A stretch of DNA of 14,173 nucleotides from the NCBI GenBank assembly GCA_031255275.1, contig JAIRSV010000095.1, positions 1-14,173 of the forward strand, written 5' to 3'. Each line of letters begins with the position of its first letter. Position 1 is the stretch's first letter. The stretch is from Proteiniphilum sp. GTDB taxonomy: Bacteria > Bacteroidota > Bacteroidia > Bacteroidales > Dysgonomonadaceae. The position numbers and the translations under genes are program-made. Below are positions 1 to 6,474 of the stretch, one piece after another. The notes under the pieces were generated by a model. That model saw only the letters and a list, made by a program, of their open reading frames with translations. It was not told the DNA's origin and made no database searches.

Positions 1-7
1 ACATCAT

Positions 8-23
8 CACATTGCCACATTGC
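8..23. repeat. 8-bp tandem repeat CACATTGC, two copies
   Basis: Two head-to-tail copies of CACATTGC lie at 8-15 and 16-23. The same unit returns at 351-372, and a related sequence in the opposite orientation lies at 14150-14164. It forms the outer edge of the left repeat block. I see no coding or promoter role for it. Confidence 0.7.
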
Positions 24-32
24 CTCACCAAT

Positions 33-47
33 GCGCCGGCACGGCGC
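33..47. repeat. Short perfect hairpin
   Basis: GCGCCG at 33-38 pairs with CGGCGC at 42-47 across a GCA loop. A related hairpin with the same GCA loop lies at 115-127, which suggests that both come from one family of palindromic repeats. No T-tract follows, so I do not call it a terminator. Confidence 0.5.
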
Positions 48-85
48 CTCTCCGACGTCGGGCGGAGCGCCAAAAAATCAGAGCA

Positions 86-150
86 GCCGGCGTATAAAAA
101 TCCTCGCTGTCTGAGCGCCGCAGGCGCGAGTTATGAGGATTTTAGCCGGC
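86..150. repeat. Branched inverted repeat, 65 nt
   Basis: Outer arms GCCGGC pair at 86-91 and 145-150. The next arm, AAAATCCTC at 97-105, pairs with GAGGATTTT at 135-143. An inner hairpin GCGCC-GCA-GGCGC occupies 115-127. Together these could form a cruciform in DNA or a branched RNA stem. It resembles intergenic repeats of the kind scattered through Bacteroidales genomes, but its copy number cannot be judged from one window. Confidence 0.55.
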
Positions 151-182
151 AATCGCCCCATTTTTTGAGCGATACGGACGCA

Positions 183-230
183 GTCTTGACTTTTTTTGCC
201 GACTTTTTTGTGTCAAGACAAAAAAGTCGG
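183..230. repeat. Inverted repeat with two competing stems
   Basis: A perfect 13-bp stem pairs 199-211 with 218-230 around the loop GTCAAG (212-217). A second 8-bp stem pairs GTCTTGAC at 183-190 with GTCAAGAC at 212-219. The second stem uses the loop and the start of the 3' arm of the first, so the two folds exclude each other. No gene follows closely enough to make this a clear attenuator. The AAAAAAGTCGG-type sequence also resembles a dispersed Bacteroidales repeat. Confidence 0.6.
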
Positions 231-237
231 TAGGGTC

Positions 238-254
238 CAGGGGCAAAGCCCCTG
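238..254. repeat. Perfect hairpin CAGGGGC-AAA-GCCCCTG
   Basis: A 7-bp perfect stem at 238-244 and 248-254 encloses a three-base AAA loop. It lies directly after the competing-stem element and 26 bp before the two-hairpin repeat, as one unit in a chain of palindromes. No T-run follows on either strand. Confidence 0.55.
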
Positions 255-280
255 CGAAGTGGAATGTGGAGAGTTCTTTG

Positions 281-339
281 TCGTTCGTCGGGGCGGGTGC
301 TCCCGCCCCTTGCCACTCGGGCGCTCCCCGAGCTGGTTG
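281..339 (+). repeat. Two-hairpin REP-like element, left copy
   Basis: The element holds two hairpins in series: GGGGCGGG-TGCT-CCCGCCCC (290-309) and CTCGGG-CGCTC-CCCGAG (316-332). The reverse complement of 13909-13967 matches it at 57 of 59 positions, differing only at 284 and 335. A degenerate third copy lies at 13797-13826. The twin-hairpin form, intergenic position and near-identity of distant copies fit a REP-type mobile palindrome. I see no REP-associated transposase in the window. Confidence 0.8.
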
Positions 340-350
340 TTTTTATGGGT

Positions 351-372
351 CACATTGTCACATTGCCACATT
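351..372. repeat. 8-bp tandem repeat CACATTGY, 2.75 copies
   Basis: CACATTGT (351-358), CACATTGC (359-366) and CACATT (367-372) lie in tandem. It is the same unit as at 8-23, so the 340-bp palindrome cluster is bracketed by direct copies of this repeat. The rest of the gap, 373-484, holds only weak stems (for example ACCGTTT 420-426 with AAACGGT 437-443) and the promoter region of the next gene. Confidence 0.65.
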
Positions 373-484
373 AGCTTGACTTCTGCCGTCCCGCTCGCTG
401 AGAAGTGAACGAGCCTTTCACCGTTTCATCGGAGAAAAACGGTGTATTCATCGATTTTTGTTCCGTAACCCTCTTCTGAATGTC

Positions 485-492
485 TATCTTTG
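485..492 (+). promoter_or_regulatory. Bacteroidetes -7 promoter element for the LiaF-like gene
   Basis: TATCTTTG matches the Bacteroidetes -7 consensus TAnnTTTG exactly and is followed by C, as is common. A TTTTTG at 455-460 lies 24 nt upstream, a little too far for the usual -33 TTTG box. Transcription would start at about 498-500. That places the upstream ATG at 480 outside the transcript and favours the ATG at 516. Confidence 0.55.
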
Positions 493-515
493 CAAAAATT
501 AAAAGTCAAAATTTT

Positions 516-1262
516 ATGCAATCAAATTCATGTACACTGTCCCGCGGATCGAAGGCTGGCGGAGTCCTCTTCGGACTGCTGCTGCTTATGGCCGGACTGC
601 TGTTTCTCTCCTTCAATCTCGGGTGGATCGATCCCGCCCTCAAGCCGGTTCTCTTCTCGTGGCCGATGATTTTTGTCGTGATCGGAATCATCGGATTTCC
701 CGGAAGAAACCGGTTACTTTCGCTCTTCTGGCTGATCCTGGGCGGATTCTTCCTGCTCCCCCGCATCGAGGTGGCTTATCCCGGCACTGTCCGGGGGGTG
801 GACGGCGATTTTGTGCACACCTGCTGGCCGCTGCTCCTTATATTATTCGGCGCGGGCGTCATCCTGCACGCGCTGCTGACAAAAAAAGGCGGGGGGCGAA
901 GAAATCCTCTCCCTCTGCACGCCACCGGGGACGGACGCGTCTGCAAACAGATCATCTTCGGCGGATCGGAAAGTATTTTTCTCGACCCTGTTTTCTGCGG
1001 AGGCGAAATCAGCATCATCTTCGGCGGCGTGGAACTCGACCTGCGCAGGACGCAGCTTCCCGAAGGGGATACGCACCTTAATATAAACGTCATCTTTGGC
1101 GGCGTGGAGCTTCACATCCCCGCCGACTGGCAGATAGAGGTAAAGGCCATCCGGACGATATGCGGGGGGATTGACGACAGACGACCGCCCTCGCCCGTCG
1201 ACAAGTCGCGAAAACTGGTCATAGACGGAGACATCCTCTTCGGCGGATGCGAACTTCGCTGA
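516..1262 (+). CDS. LiaF-like membrane protein (DUF5668 plus LiaF C-terminal domain)
   Basis: This is a 248-residue integral membrane protein. Four hydrophobic helices lie near residues 15-36, 43-60, 66-82 and 102-121. Two carry the WPL/WPM signature of LiaI/LiaF-like transmembrane regions (WPMIFVVIGI, WPLLLILFGA). The C-terminal half repeats FGG or CGG motifs at about 148, 161, 169, 194, 216 and 242, as expected for the beta-rich LiaF/YvqF C-terminal domain. LiaF-type proteins sense or damp cell-envelope stress signalling through a partner regulator. Here the next gene pair encodes a membrane segment and a LytTR DNA-binding domain, so a regulatory partnership is likely but inferred. The same frame opens at ATG 480, but that ATG lies upstream of the -7 motif, so I chose 516. 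The family is fairly sure; the signal sensed is unknown. Confidence 0.82.
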   Translation: MQSNSCTLSRGSKAGGVLFGLLLLMAGLLFLSFNLGWIDPALKPVLFSWPMIFVVIGIIGFPGRNRLLSLFWLILGGFFLLPRIEVAYPGTVRGVDGDFVHTCWPLLLILFGAGVILHALLTKKGGGRRNPLPLHATGDGRVCKQIIFGGSESIFLDPVFCGGEISIIFGGVELDLRRTQLPEGDTHLNINVIFGGVELHIPADWQIEVKAIRTICGGIDDRRPPSPVDKSRKLVIDGDILFGGCELR

Positions 1263-1319
1263 CTCTCCCGCCACGGCGCCGTCTTCCCGAATCCCGAATC
1301 CTGACTCCCCCGATACGGA

Positions 1320-1766
1320 ATGAAGCTTTCACCCTCACACATCCCCTTCCGGCGACTGCCGGCCCTGCTGCTGCTGTGCGTCGCATACGCGGCGCTGCAG
1401 GCGGCGGCACTCCGTCCCGCGGTCGCCATACCCTTTCCGCTGCTGCTGCTGAAGAGCGCGATTGATTCTCTGACGCTGGCCGGGACGGGAGCGCTGCTGT
1501 CGATGATCATAACCTCGTCCGGTTACGTAAAACTCCGTCCCCTGCAGCGATACATCAACCTCCTCGCCCTGGGTCTCGCAGCGCTGCCGGTATGGACGGC
1601 ACTCTTCAGCCTCACCCTCCGGCTTGTTTCCGGCAGCACCGGTTTCGCCGGCAGCCTCCCCCTGCTGCCGTTAGCCACGCTTCTCGGCATACTGCTCTAT
1701 GTGATCCTGCTGCAGGCGACGCTGCACCGCACGGCGGACAGAGAGGGGAGGAGGGAAGAGGAATAG
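1320..1766 (+). CDS. Four-helix membrane segment of a split LytTR regulator
   Basis: This 148-residue protein is almost wholly membrane: hydrophobic segments lie near residues 13-31, 38-66, 80-101 and 113-135. The tail is short and charged and ends at TAG (1764-1766). Taken alone it has no catalytic domain. Reading on past the TAG in the same frame gives an acidic Asp-Gly linker and then the LytTR domain at 1905-2216. The whole 1320-2216 frame would give a protein of about 298 codons, the usual shape of a Bacteroidetes membrane-anchored LytTR regulator (four helices, linker, LytTR). I therefore read it as the N-terminal half of a regulator broken by a point nonsense change, or joined by readthrough. 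It starts 57 bp after the LiaF-like gene, probably in the same transcript. Confidence 0.72.
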   Translation: MKLSPSHIPFRRLPALLLLCVAYAALQAAALRPAVAIPFPLLLLKSAIDSLTLAGTGALLSMIITSSGYVKLRPLQRYINLLALGLAALPVWTALFSLTLRLVSGSTGFAGSLPLLPLATLLGILLYVILLQATLHRTADREGRREEE

Positions 1767-1772
1767 GAAGAG

Positions 1773-1796
1773 GACGGAGACGGAGACGGGGACGGG
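1773..1796 (+). repeat. GACGGN hexamer repeat, four units, coding (Asp-Gly)4
   Basis: Four 6-bp units (GACGGA twice, GACGGG twice) stand in tandem right after the TAG codon at 1764-1766, within a purine-rich stretch that begins near 1741. In the regulator frame they encode four Asp-Gly pairs in the linker between the membrane part and the LytTR domain. The unit is a multiple of three, so slippage here would change linker length without shifting frame. Confidence 0.7.
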
Positions 1797-1904
1797 GAGG
1801 ACGGCTGCCGGGAACAGCCGGAGGCGGAGAGAGCTATTCCGGCGGCGCCGCCGCGCAGCGGGAAAGGGCGGGAGGATACCGGCGGAACGTGGGAGCGCGT
1901 AACG

Positions 1905-2216
1905 GTGAGAGTGGGACAGAAAATCCACCTGATCCCCGTCCCCGAGATCGTCTGCATCCGTTCCGACGGCGATTACGTGCAGATTGTGACCGACCGGGAG
2001 AAATTCCTCAAAGAAGAGACCATGAAGTATTTTGAAGCCGGCCTTCCCCCCGCCCTGTTCGTGAGAGTGCACCGATCCTGCATCGTCAACGTGGAAAAGA
2101 TACTCCGCATCGAGAGGTACGAAAAGCAGCAGCGGATACTCATCCTGAAGAATGGCGACAGGGTCAGGACGAGCACTCCGGGTTACAGGGCGCTGCAGAG
2201 TGCGCTGAACCTCTGA
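1905..2216 (+). CDS. LytTR DNA-binding domain, C-terminal part of a split regulator
   Basis: This 103-residue open frame is almost exactly one LytTR domain, the beta-rich DNA-binding fold of the AgrA/LytR family. Diagnostic stretches are IHLIPVPEIVCIRSDGDYV near the start, FVRVHRSCIVNVEKI in the middle and ILILKNGDRVRTSTPGYR near the end. The GTG at 1905 is the only plausible separate start, with GGGAG at 1891-1895 upstream. However, the domain's first strand (ERVTVRVG) begins upstream of that GTG, so this start would clip it. The frame is the same as 1320-1766, with only one stop between them. It is either expressed from an internal start as a free regulator, made by readthrough, or part of a dead gene. 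The domain itself is certain. Confidence 0.75.
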   Translation: MRVGQKIHLIPVPEIVCIRSDGDYVQIVTDREKFLKEETMKYFEAGLPPALFVRVHRSCIVNVEKILRIERYEKQQRILILKNGDRVRTSTPGYRALQSALNL

Positions 2217-2286
2217 CGACCGCTGTTCGACAGGCAAACGGATCATTTTATCACGGAAAGAGCAGAAAAAACAGCCACCTTTTTAC

Positions 2287-2294
2287 TACTTTTG
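2287..2294 (+). promoter_or_regulatory. Bacteroidetes -7 promoter element for ddh
   Basis: TACTTTTG fits TAnnTTTG and is followed by C. No clear -33 TTTG lies at the expected distance upstream. A start near 2300-2302 would coincide with the ATG at 2303, so the ATG at 2336 is the better initiation codon, with an A-rich leader of about 35 nt. Confidence 0.5.
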
Positions 2295-2335
2295 CAGGCA
2301 GTATGAATAAATGTACAGACAAACAAACAAATATT

Positions 2336-3235
2336 ATGTCAAAAAAAATAAGAACCGCCGTCGTCGGCTACGGAAACATCGGGAAATATGTGGTGGAAGC
2401 CCTGCAGTCGGCCCCCGATTTCGAAATAGCCGGGATCGTACGCCGTGACGCCGCGAACATTCCCGCCGAACTGAGAGAGTATGTTGTGACCGACTCCGTC
2501 TCACAACTGAAAGAGGCAGACGTAGCCATACTCTGCACCCCTACGCGAAATGTGGAAAAATCCGCCATAACCTGTCTGGAGTCAGGAATCAATACGATAG
2601 ACAGTTTCGACATTCACGGACAAATCCTGCCGCTGCGCGAGTCGCTCGACAAAGTAGCCAAAAAACATCACGCCGTATCCGTCATCTCCGCCGGATGGGA
2701 TCCCGGAAGCGACTCCGTCATCCGCACCCTCCTCGAAGCGATGGCGCCGCGGGGAATTACATACACCAACTTCGGGCCGGGCATGAGCATGGGGCACACC
2801 GTGGCGGTGAAGGCCGTCGACGGCGTGAAAGCCGCACTGTCCATGACCATCCCCGCAGGCACAGGCGTACACCGCCGGATGGTGTATATCGAACTGAAGG
2901 AGGGATACGATTTCCGGACAGTAGCCCAGGCCATCAAAGCCGACGACTATTTTGCGCACGACGAAACCCGCGTTTTTCAGGTGGAAGACGTGAAAGCACT
3001 CAAAGATATGGGACATGGCGTGCTGATGGAACGGAAAGGCGTTTCGGGAAATACGCAGAACCAGCAGTTCCGATTCGACATGCGCATCAATAACCCCGCA
3101 CTCACAGCCCAGATACTCGTAGCAGCCGCGCGCGCATCGCTGAAGCTGCAGCCGGGCGCATACACGATGATAGAGATTCCGGCGGTGGATTTGCTGCCCG
3201 GAAAAAAGGAGGACTGGATCGCAAAACTGGTATAA
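2336..3235 (+). CDS. ddh: meso-Diaminopimelate dehydrogenase
   Basis: This enzyme (EC 1.4.1.16) makes meso-2,6-diaminopimelate in one NADPH-dependent step from tetrahydrodipicolinate and ammonia, supplying peptidoglycan and lysine synthesis in the cytoplasm. The N-terminal Rossmann fold shows GYGNIG at residues 11-16, and R36-R37 are placed to bind the NADPH 2'-phosphate. The family stretch SAGWDPG lies at 118-124, GPGMSMGHTVA at 147-157 and NPALTAQIL at 253-261. With the start at 2336 the protein is 299 residues, the length I recall for Bacteroides homologues. The in-frame ATG at 2303 would add 11 polar residues ahead of MSKKIRTAVV and sits at the predicted transcription start. It has its own promoter and appears monocistronic. 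No clear terminator is visible before lgt. Confidence 0.95.
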   Translation: MSKKIRTAVVGYGNIGKYVVEALQSAPDFEIAGIVRRDAANIPAELREYVVTDSVSQLKEADVAILCTPTRNVEKSAITCLESGINTIDSFDIHGQILPLRESLDKVAKKHHAVSVISAGWDPGSDSVIRTLLEAMAPRGITYTNFGPGMSMGHTVAVKAVDGVKAALSMTIPAGTGVHRRMVYIELKEGYDFRTVAQAIKADDYFAHDETRVFQVEDVKALKDMGHGVLMERKGVSGNTQNQQFRFDMRINNPALTAQILVAAARASLKLQPGAYTMIEIPAVDLLPGKKEDWIAKLV

Positions 3236-3350
3236 ATAACCCTGCCGGACATACCCCGCACGCAGCGGAATGACCGGCGGAAAACCGACTCTGACGGCAA
3301 ACTTCTTTGAATTTTAGCGAGATACTGAAGAAGAAGAAGAAAAAGTTCAT

Positions 3351-3358
3351 TATCTTTG
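3351..3358 (+). promoter_or_regulatory. Bacteroidetes -7 promoter element for lgt
   Basis: TATCTTTG is a perfect TAnnTTTG match followed by C and identical to the element at 485-492. No -33 TTTG lies at the usual distance; a GAA-rich run precedes it. The motif overlaps a possible TTG start at 3356, which rules that start out. The next two genes have no such motif, so this promoter probably drives lgt, the flavodiiron gene and nagB. Confidence 0.6.
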
Positions 3359-3394
3359 CCGAAAATATCAATTCAAAAAAAATATCAAATCAAG

Positions 3395-4294
3395 ATGAAC
3401 ATATTACTCACCGTAACCTGGGATGCAGACCCGGGAATATTCACCATCCTCGGCCGTGAAATTCGCTGGTATGGCCTCTTATGGCTCATAGGGCTGACCG
3501 TAGCCGTGTATATGGTACAGCGCATTTTCAAACGGGAAGACCTTCCCGAAAAATGGTTCGACTCCCTCTTCTTCTACATGATTGCCGGTATCATCGCAGG
3601 CGCCCGCCTCGGTCACTGCCTCTTCTACGACCCCGCCTATTACCTTGCGGATCCCGTCGAAATCCTGTGTATCTGGAAAGGCGGACTGGCAAGTCACGGA
3701 GGCGTAATCGGCATCATTATCGCCGTATGGCTCTACTCGCGGAAAGTCACCAAACTCAGCATGCTCTGGACATTCGACCGGGTGATGGTACCCACCGGCT
3801 TCACCGCAGCAATGATCCGCCTCGGCAACCTGATGAATCACGAAATTTACGGCTGCCCGACCGATCAACCCTGGGCCTTCCGCTTCATAACCAACCTGCA
3901 TCAATGGATGCAGGGCGCAGCACCGGTCTATTCGGAACCGTCGCACCCCACGCAGATATACGAAGCACTGGCCTATCTGATTGTTTTCGCCATCACCGTA
4001 TACCTCTACCGGAAGACTGACGCCAAAAACCGGAAAGGACTGATCACCGGCACAGGCATCCTGCTGATCTTCCTCTTCCGCTTTTTCGTAGAATATGTGA
4101 AGAACGTACAGGTACCATCCGAAGAAGCCATGCGCGATAACACCGGCCTGATCCTGGGTCAGTGGCTCAGCATCCCGTTCATCATCTGGGGCGTATGGCT
4201 CATCTGGAACGCCCTGCGGCAGCCGGCAAAAGCAGCCGTCACCCCCAGGCAGTCGGAAATGGCGCAACCCAGACCGAAAGCAAAGAAGAAATAA
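3395..4294 (+). CDS. lgt: Prolipoprotein diacylglyceryl transferase
   Basis: Lgt moves a diacylglyceryl group from phosphatidylglycerol to the lipobox cysteine of prolipoproteins, the first step of lipoprotein maturation in the inner membrane. The 299-residue protein has about seven hydrophobic helices. Conserved landmarks are GARLGHCLFYDP (69-80), GGLASHGG (96-103, with H101 matching E. coli H103), IRLGNLMNHEIYG (141-153, the Lgt signature with R142), HPTQIYEA (184-191) and FRFFVEY (228-234). The C-terminal tail after residue 276 is basic and ends KAKKK, likely cytoplasmic. The frame also opens at TTG 3356, but this lies inside the promoter, so ATG 3395 is the start. It is the first gene of a probable operon, 38 bp ahead of the flavodiiron gene. 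Confidence 0.96.
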   Translation: MNILLTVTWDADPGIFTILGREIRWYGLLWLIGLTVAVYMVQRIFKREDLPEKWFDSLFFYMIAGIIAGARLGHCLFYDPAYYLADPVEILCIWKGGLASHGGVIGIIIAVWLYSRKVTKLSMLWTFDRVMVPTGFTAAMIRLGNLMNHEIYGCPTDQPWAFRFITNLHQWMQGAAPVYSEPSHPTQIYEALAYLIVFAITVYLYRKTDAKNRKGLITGTGILLIFLFRFFVEYVKNVQVPSEEAMRDNTGLILGQWLSIPFIIWGVWLIWNALRQPAKAAVTPRQSEMAQPRPKAKKK

Positions 4295-4332
4295 TGTAAT
4301 GATACGTTGGATTAATCAGGAAATAATAAAAT

Positions 4333-5568
4333 ATGTACAGACCAGTTGAAGTTGCGGCAGACGTCTTTTATGTAGGCGTCAATGACCGTACCAAATCCCG
4401 CTTCGAGAGCCTGTGGCCGCTGCCGCAGGGCGTCTCCTATAATTCCTATATCGTCAGGGATGAAAAGACGGCACTGATCGATACCGTCGATATCTGCTAC
4501 TCCGGCATTTTCATGCGTAAAATCCGGTCAGTACTGGGCGACAGACCCCTCGACTACCTCGTGGTGAATCACATGGAACCCGACCATTCAGGCTCAGTCG
4601 AATTTCTCATCTCCAGATACCCCGGCATCCGAATCGTGGGAAACAAGCGCACCCTCGACATGCTGAAAGGCTATTACGGAATATCCGGCAGCGTAATCGA
4701 AGTAAAAGACCTGGAAGAAATAAGTCTGGGAAAACATACGCTTCAATTCCACATGACCCCCATGATACACTGGCCGGAGACAATGATGACCTATGTAAAG
4801 GAAACCAAAACCCTGTTCAGCGCCGACGCCTTCGGCACCTTCGGCACACTCGACGGCGGCATATCGGATACGCAGCTCTGCCCCGACAGATACTGGGACG
4901 AGATGACACGCTACTATTCCAATATCGTAGGGAAATTCGGTTCACCCGTGCAGACCGCCCTGAAAAAACTGGCCGGCATGAAGATCGACGCCATCTGCTC
5001 CACCCACGGGCCAGTATGGACACAGCCCGAAAACATAGCCCGCGTCATCGCCCTGTATGACAGAATGAGCCGCTATGACGCCGACGCAGGACTGGTCGTC
5101 GCCTACGGAAGCATGTATGGCCACACCGAAGAACTGGCCGAAATCATCGCCGGCGAAGCAGCCCGAAACGGCGTGAAAAACATTGTGATGCACAATGTAT
5201 CGAAAAGCCACGAGTCAGACATTCTTCGCGACACATTCAAATACAGAGGGCTGATCATCGGATCGCCCACCTACAACAACAAACTCTTCCCCGCCGTAGA
5301 CAGTCTGCTCTCCGCCCTGCAAAACCGCAGCCTGAAGAATCGCTTCTTCGGTTATTTCGGCAGTTTCACCTGGGCCGACGCCACCGCCAGACAGCTGGAA
5401 GCCTTTGCCTCGACAATGGAATTTGAACTGGTGTCAGACCCCGTAATCATGAAGCAGGCAATACTCGCCGGCGCAGAGGAAAAAGCCCTTACACTGGGAC
5501 GCGTCATGGCACAAAAACTGCTGTCAGGCGCCGAAGCAGCGCCGAATAATGCCTCTGACGGGAAATAG
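4333..5568 (+). CDS. fprA: FprA-type flavodiiron protein (O2/NO reductase)
   Basis: Class A flavodiiron proteins reduce O2 to water or NO to N2O in the cytoplasm of anaerobes. The 411-residue protein has a metallo-beta-lactamase-like domain (about 1-250) and a flavodoxin domain (about 253-400). All di-iron ligands are present: H80-x-E82-x-D84-H85, H146, D165 and H225, with near-canonical spacing. The FMN-binding loop reads GSMYGHTEE at 259-267, followed by SPTYNN at 311-316. There is no C-terminal rubredoxin or flavin reductase extension, so electrons must come from a separate rubredoxin or reductase not seen here. It lies between lgt and nagB without its own -7 motif, so it is probably co-transcribed. 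Sequence alone does not decide between O2 and NO as main substrate. Confidence 0.93.
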   Translation: MYRPVEVAADVFYVGVNDRTKSRFESLWPLPQGVSYNSYIVRDEKTALIDTVDICYSGIFMRKIRSVLGDRPLDYLVVNHMEPDHSGSVEFLISRYPGIRIVGNKRTLDMLKGYYGISGSVIEVKDLEEISLGKHTLQFHMTPMIHWPETMMTYVKETKTLFSADAFGTFGTLDGGISDTQLCPDRYWDEMTRYYSNIVGKFGSPVQTALKKLAGMKIDAICSTHGPVWTQPENIARVIALYDRMSRYDADAGLVVAYGSMYGHTEELAEIIAGEAARNGVKNIVMHNVSKSHESDILRDTFKYRGLIIGSPTYNNKLFPAVDSLLSALQNRSLKNRFFGYFGSFTWADATARQLEAFASTMEFELVSDPVIMKQAILAGAEEKALTLGRVMAQKLLSGAEAAPNNASDGK

Positions 5569-5597
5569 AATTAATCATATTAAACAAATAAAGCAAC

Positions 5598-6407
5598 ATG
5601 AGACTAATCATTCAGCCCGACGCCGACCTGATGGCACAATGGGCCGCCAACTACATTGCCGCAAAAATCAACAAAGCGAAACCGTCGGCAGAAAAGCCCT
5701 TCAAATTAGGATTACCCACCGGATCGTCGCCCCTGGAAACCTACAGGGCGCTGATTAAACTGTATGAAACGGGACGGGTATCGTTCGAAAACGTGATCAC
5801 GTTCAACATGGACGAATACATCGGACTGTCCGCAGACCATCCTCAAAGCTACCACACCTTTATGTGGAGCAATTTCTTCAGCCATATCAATATCAAACGG
5901 GAGAATGTGCATATCCTCGACGGGACGGCGGAAGATCCGGAAGCCGAATGTGCCGCCTACGAGCTGGCCATCAGAGACGCGGGAGGCATCGACCTTTTCC
6001 TCGGAGGGATTGGCCCCGACGGACATATCGCCTTTAACGAACCCGGATCGTCACTTTCTTCGCGTACACGCGTCAAGACGCTCACTACCGACACGGTGAT
6101 CGCCAATTCCCGCTTTTTCGACAATGACGTCAACAAAGTGCCCAAGACGGCGCTGACGGTGGGAGTAGGTACGGTGCTCGACGCAAGGGAAGTGCTTATC
6201 CTCGTCAACGGACATCACAAAGCCCGTGCGCTCCGTCACGCGGTGGAGGGATCAGTCACCCAGATGTGGACGGTCAGCGCCCTGCAGCTGCACCGCAAGG
6301 GCATCATAGTCTGCGACTACGACGCCTGCGCCGAACTGAAAGTGGGTACATACAAGTATTTCCTCGATATTGAACACGATCACCTTGATCCCGATTCCCT
6401 GCTTTAG
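5598..6407 (+). CDS. nagB: Glucosamine-6-phosphate deaminase
   Basis: NagB converts glucosamine 6-phosphate to fructose 6-phosphate and ammonia, feeding amino sugars into glycolysis. The 269-residue protein lines up with E. coli NagB without gaps over the first 160 residues, so key positions keep the same numbers: D72 (NMDEY), D141 and H143 (DGHIAFNEP), and E148. The E. coli allosteric-site residues R158, K160 and T161 are also kept (SRTRVKT), which suggests activation by N-acetylglucosamine 6-phosphate. The phosphate loop is LPTGSSP (39-45). It starts 29 bp after the flavodiiron gene without its own promoter motif and ends before the palindromic terminator. No nagA, transporter or NagC-like regulator is nearby. 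Confidence 0.97.
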   Translation: MRLIIQPDADLMAQWAANYIAAKINKAKPSAEKPFKLGLPTGSSPLETYRALIKLYETGRVSFENVITFNMDEYIGLSADHPQSYHTFMWSNFFSHINIKRENVHILDGTAEDPEAECAAYELAIRDAGGIDLFLGGIGPDGHIAFNEPGSSLSSRTRVKTLTTDTVIANSRFFDNDVNKVPKTALTVGVGTVLDAREVLILVNGHHKARALRHAVEGSVTQMWTVSALQLHRKGIIVCDYDACAELKVGTYKYFLDIEHDHLDPDSLL

Positions 6408-6474
6408 CATATCCGTCTCCGGGCGACGGGGCAATGTTTCCGAATCCACTCCGAATCACCGGGAAAGGAAATAA

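Noticed and set aside
281..372. CRISPR array
   Set aside because: The repeats are 8-bp tandems and self-complementary hairpins without regular spacers, and no cas gene is present.
12..408. Short open frames (61-73 codons) in the left repeat block
   Set aside because: They run through palindromic repeats on both strands, lack promoters and recognisable sequence, and change with every repeat boundary.
3244..3278. Terminator after ddh (GCCGG and CCGGC arms)
   Set aside because: The stem is only 5 bp with a 25-nt loop and has no T-tract.
3479..4267. Antisense open frame (262 codons, minus strand) over lgt
   Set aside because: Its translation is acidic and of low plausibility, opposite a fully conserved lgt; it is a codon-bias shadow.
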